Part shown: positions 6,462-6,483 of the stretch, piece by piece
Layout of the letters: the number at the start of each line of letters is the position of its first letter
Position numbering within the stretch: the first letter of the stretch is position 1
Origin: JAJTFW01 sp046160245
GTDB taxonomy: Bacteria > Bacteroidota > Bacteroidia > AKYH767-A > OLB10
Assembly: GCA_046160245.1 (NCBI GenBank)
Contig: JBJXGU010000182.1
Coordinates: forward strand, 1 to 6,483
Length of the DNA: 6,483 nt
Direction of reading: 5' to 3'
The notes under the pieces: generated by a model
The model's database searches: none
What the model was told of the DNA's origin: nothing
The model's input: the letters and a program-made list of their open reading frames with translations, nothing else
Position numbers and translations under genes: made by a program

Positions 6462-6483
6462 AAAACAAAACAAAAACCAACTA

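Noticed and set aside
6462..6483. A-rich tail after the lipoprotein gene
   Set aside because: It is too short and cut by the window edge. No hairpin or motif is visible, so neither a terminator nor a promoter can be called.

Overview
The window looks like chromosomal DNA from a Bacteroidota (Bacteroidetes) bacterium. The supporting signs are low GC content, start codons preceded by A/T-rich sequence instead of Shine-Dalgarno motifs, a secreted protein with an A-Q signal-peptidase junction, a lipoprotein whose Cys is followed by acidic residues, and gene families typical of that phylum: an Omp28-like CxxC protein and a large exported PIG-L/LmbE deacetylase paired with a sodium:solute symporter. 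No rRNA, tRNA, CRISPR array, insertion sequence or phage gene was found.

Layout, left to right. (1) Bases 1-1273, minus strand: the N-terminal 424 codons of a secreted Omp28-like protein with a C-G-W-C thioredoxin-type motif; its C-terminus lies beyond the left edge. (2) Bases 1274-1564: a 291-base A/T-rich divergent intergenic region with a promoter-like TATCTTTG facing each way, a 12-bp palindrome and a 12-bp direct repeat. (3) Bases 1565-5846, plus strand: a compact three-gene operon made of an 821-aa exported PIG-L-family deacetylase, a 36-aa single-helix membrane miniprotein (4027-4137), and a 570-aa SSF-family symporter. Both internal junctions are 4-base ATGA stop/start overlaps set in the same hexamer, CAATGA. 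(4) Bases 5847-5912: a short gap with an 8-bp A/T-rich hairpin and a third ATCTTTG promoter-like motif. (5) Bases 5913-6461, plus strand: a 182-aa lipoprotein of unknown function. (6) Bases 6462-6483: A-rich tail without a recognisable feature.

How the genes may work together (inference). The deacetylase is exported, probably removes an acyl group from an amino-sugar-type compound outside the cytoplasm, and the co-translated symporter imports the product or a related solute using a cation gradient. The 36-aa membrane peptide is encoded exactly between them with coupled starts, so it is a good candidate for an unrecognised small subunit or regulator of the symporter, or for a translational relay. 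The symporter also carries a charged, coiled-coil-like insertion of about 90 residues that topology places on the periplasmic side, where the deacetylase is expected. The flanking Omp28-like gene and the lipoprotein gene seem to be separate transcription units.
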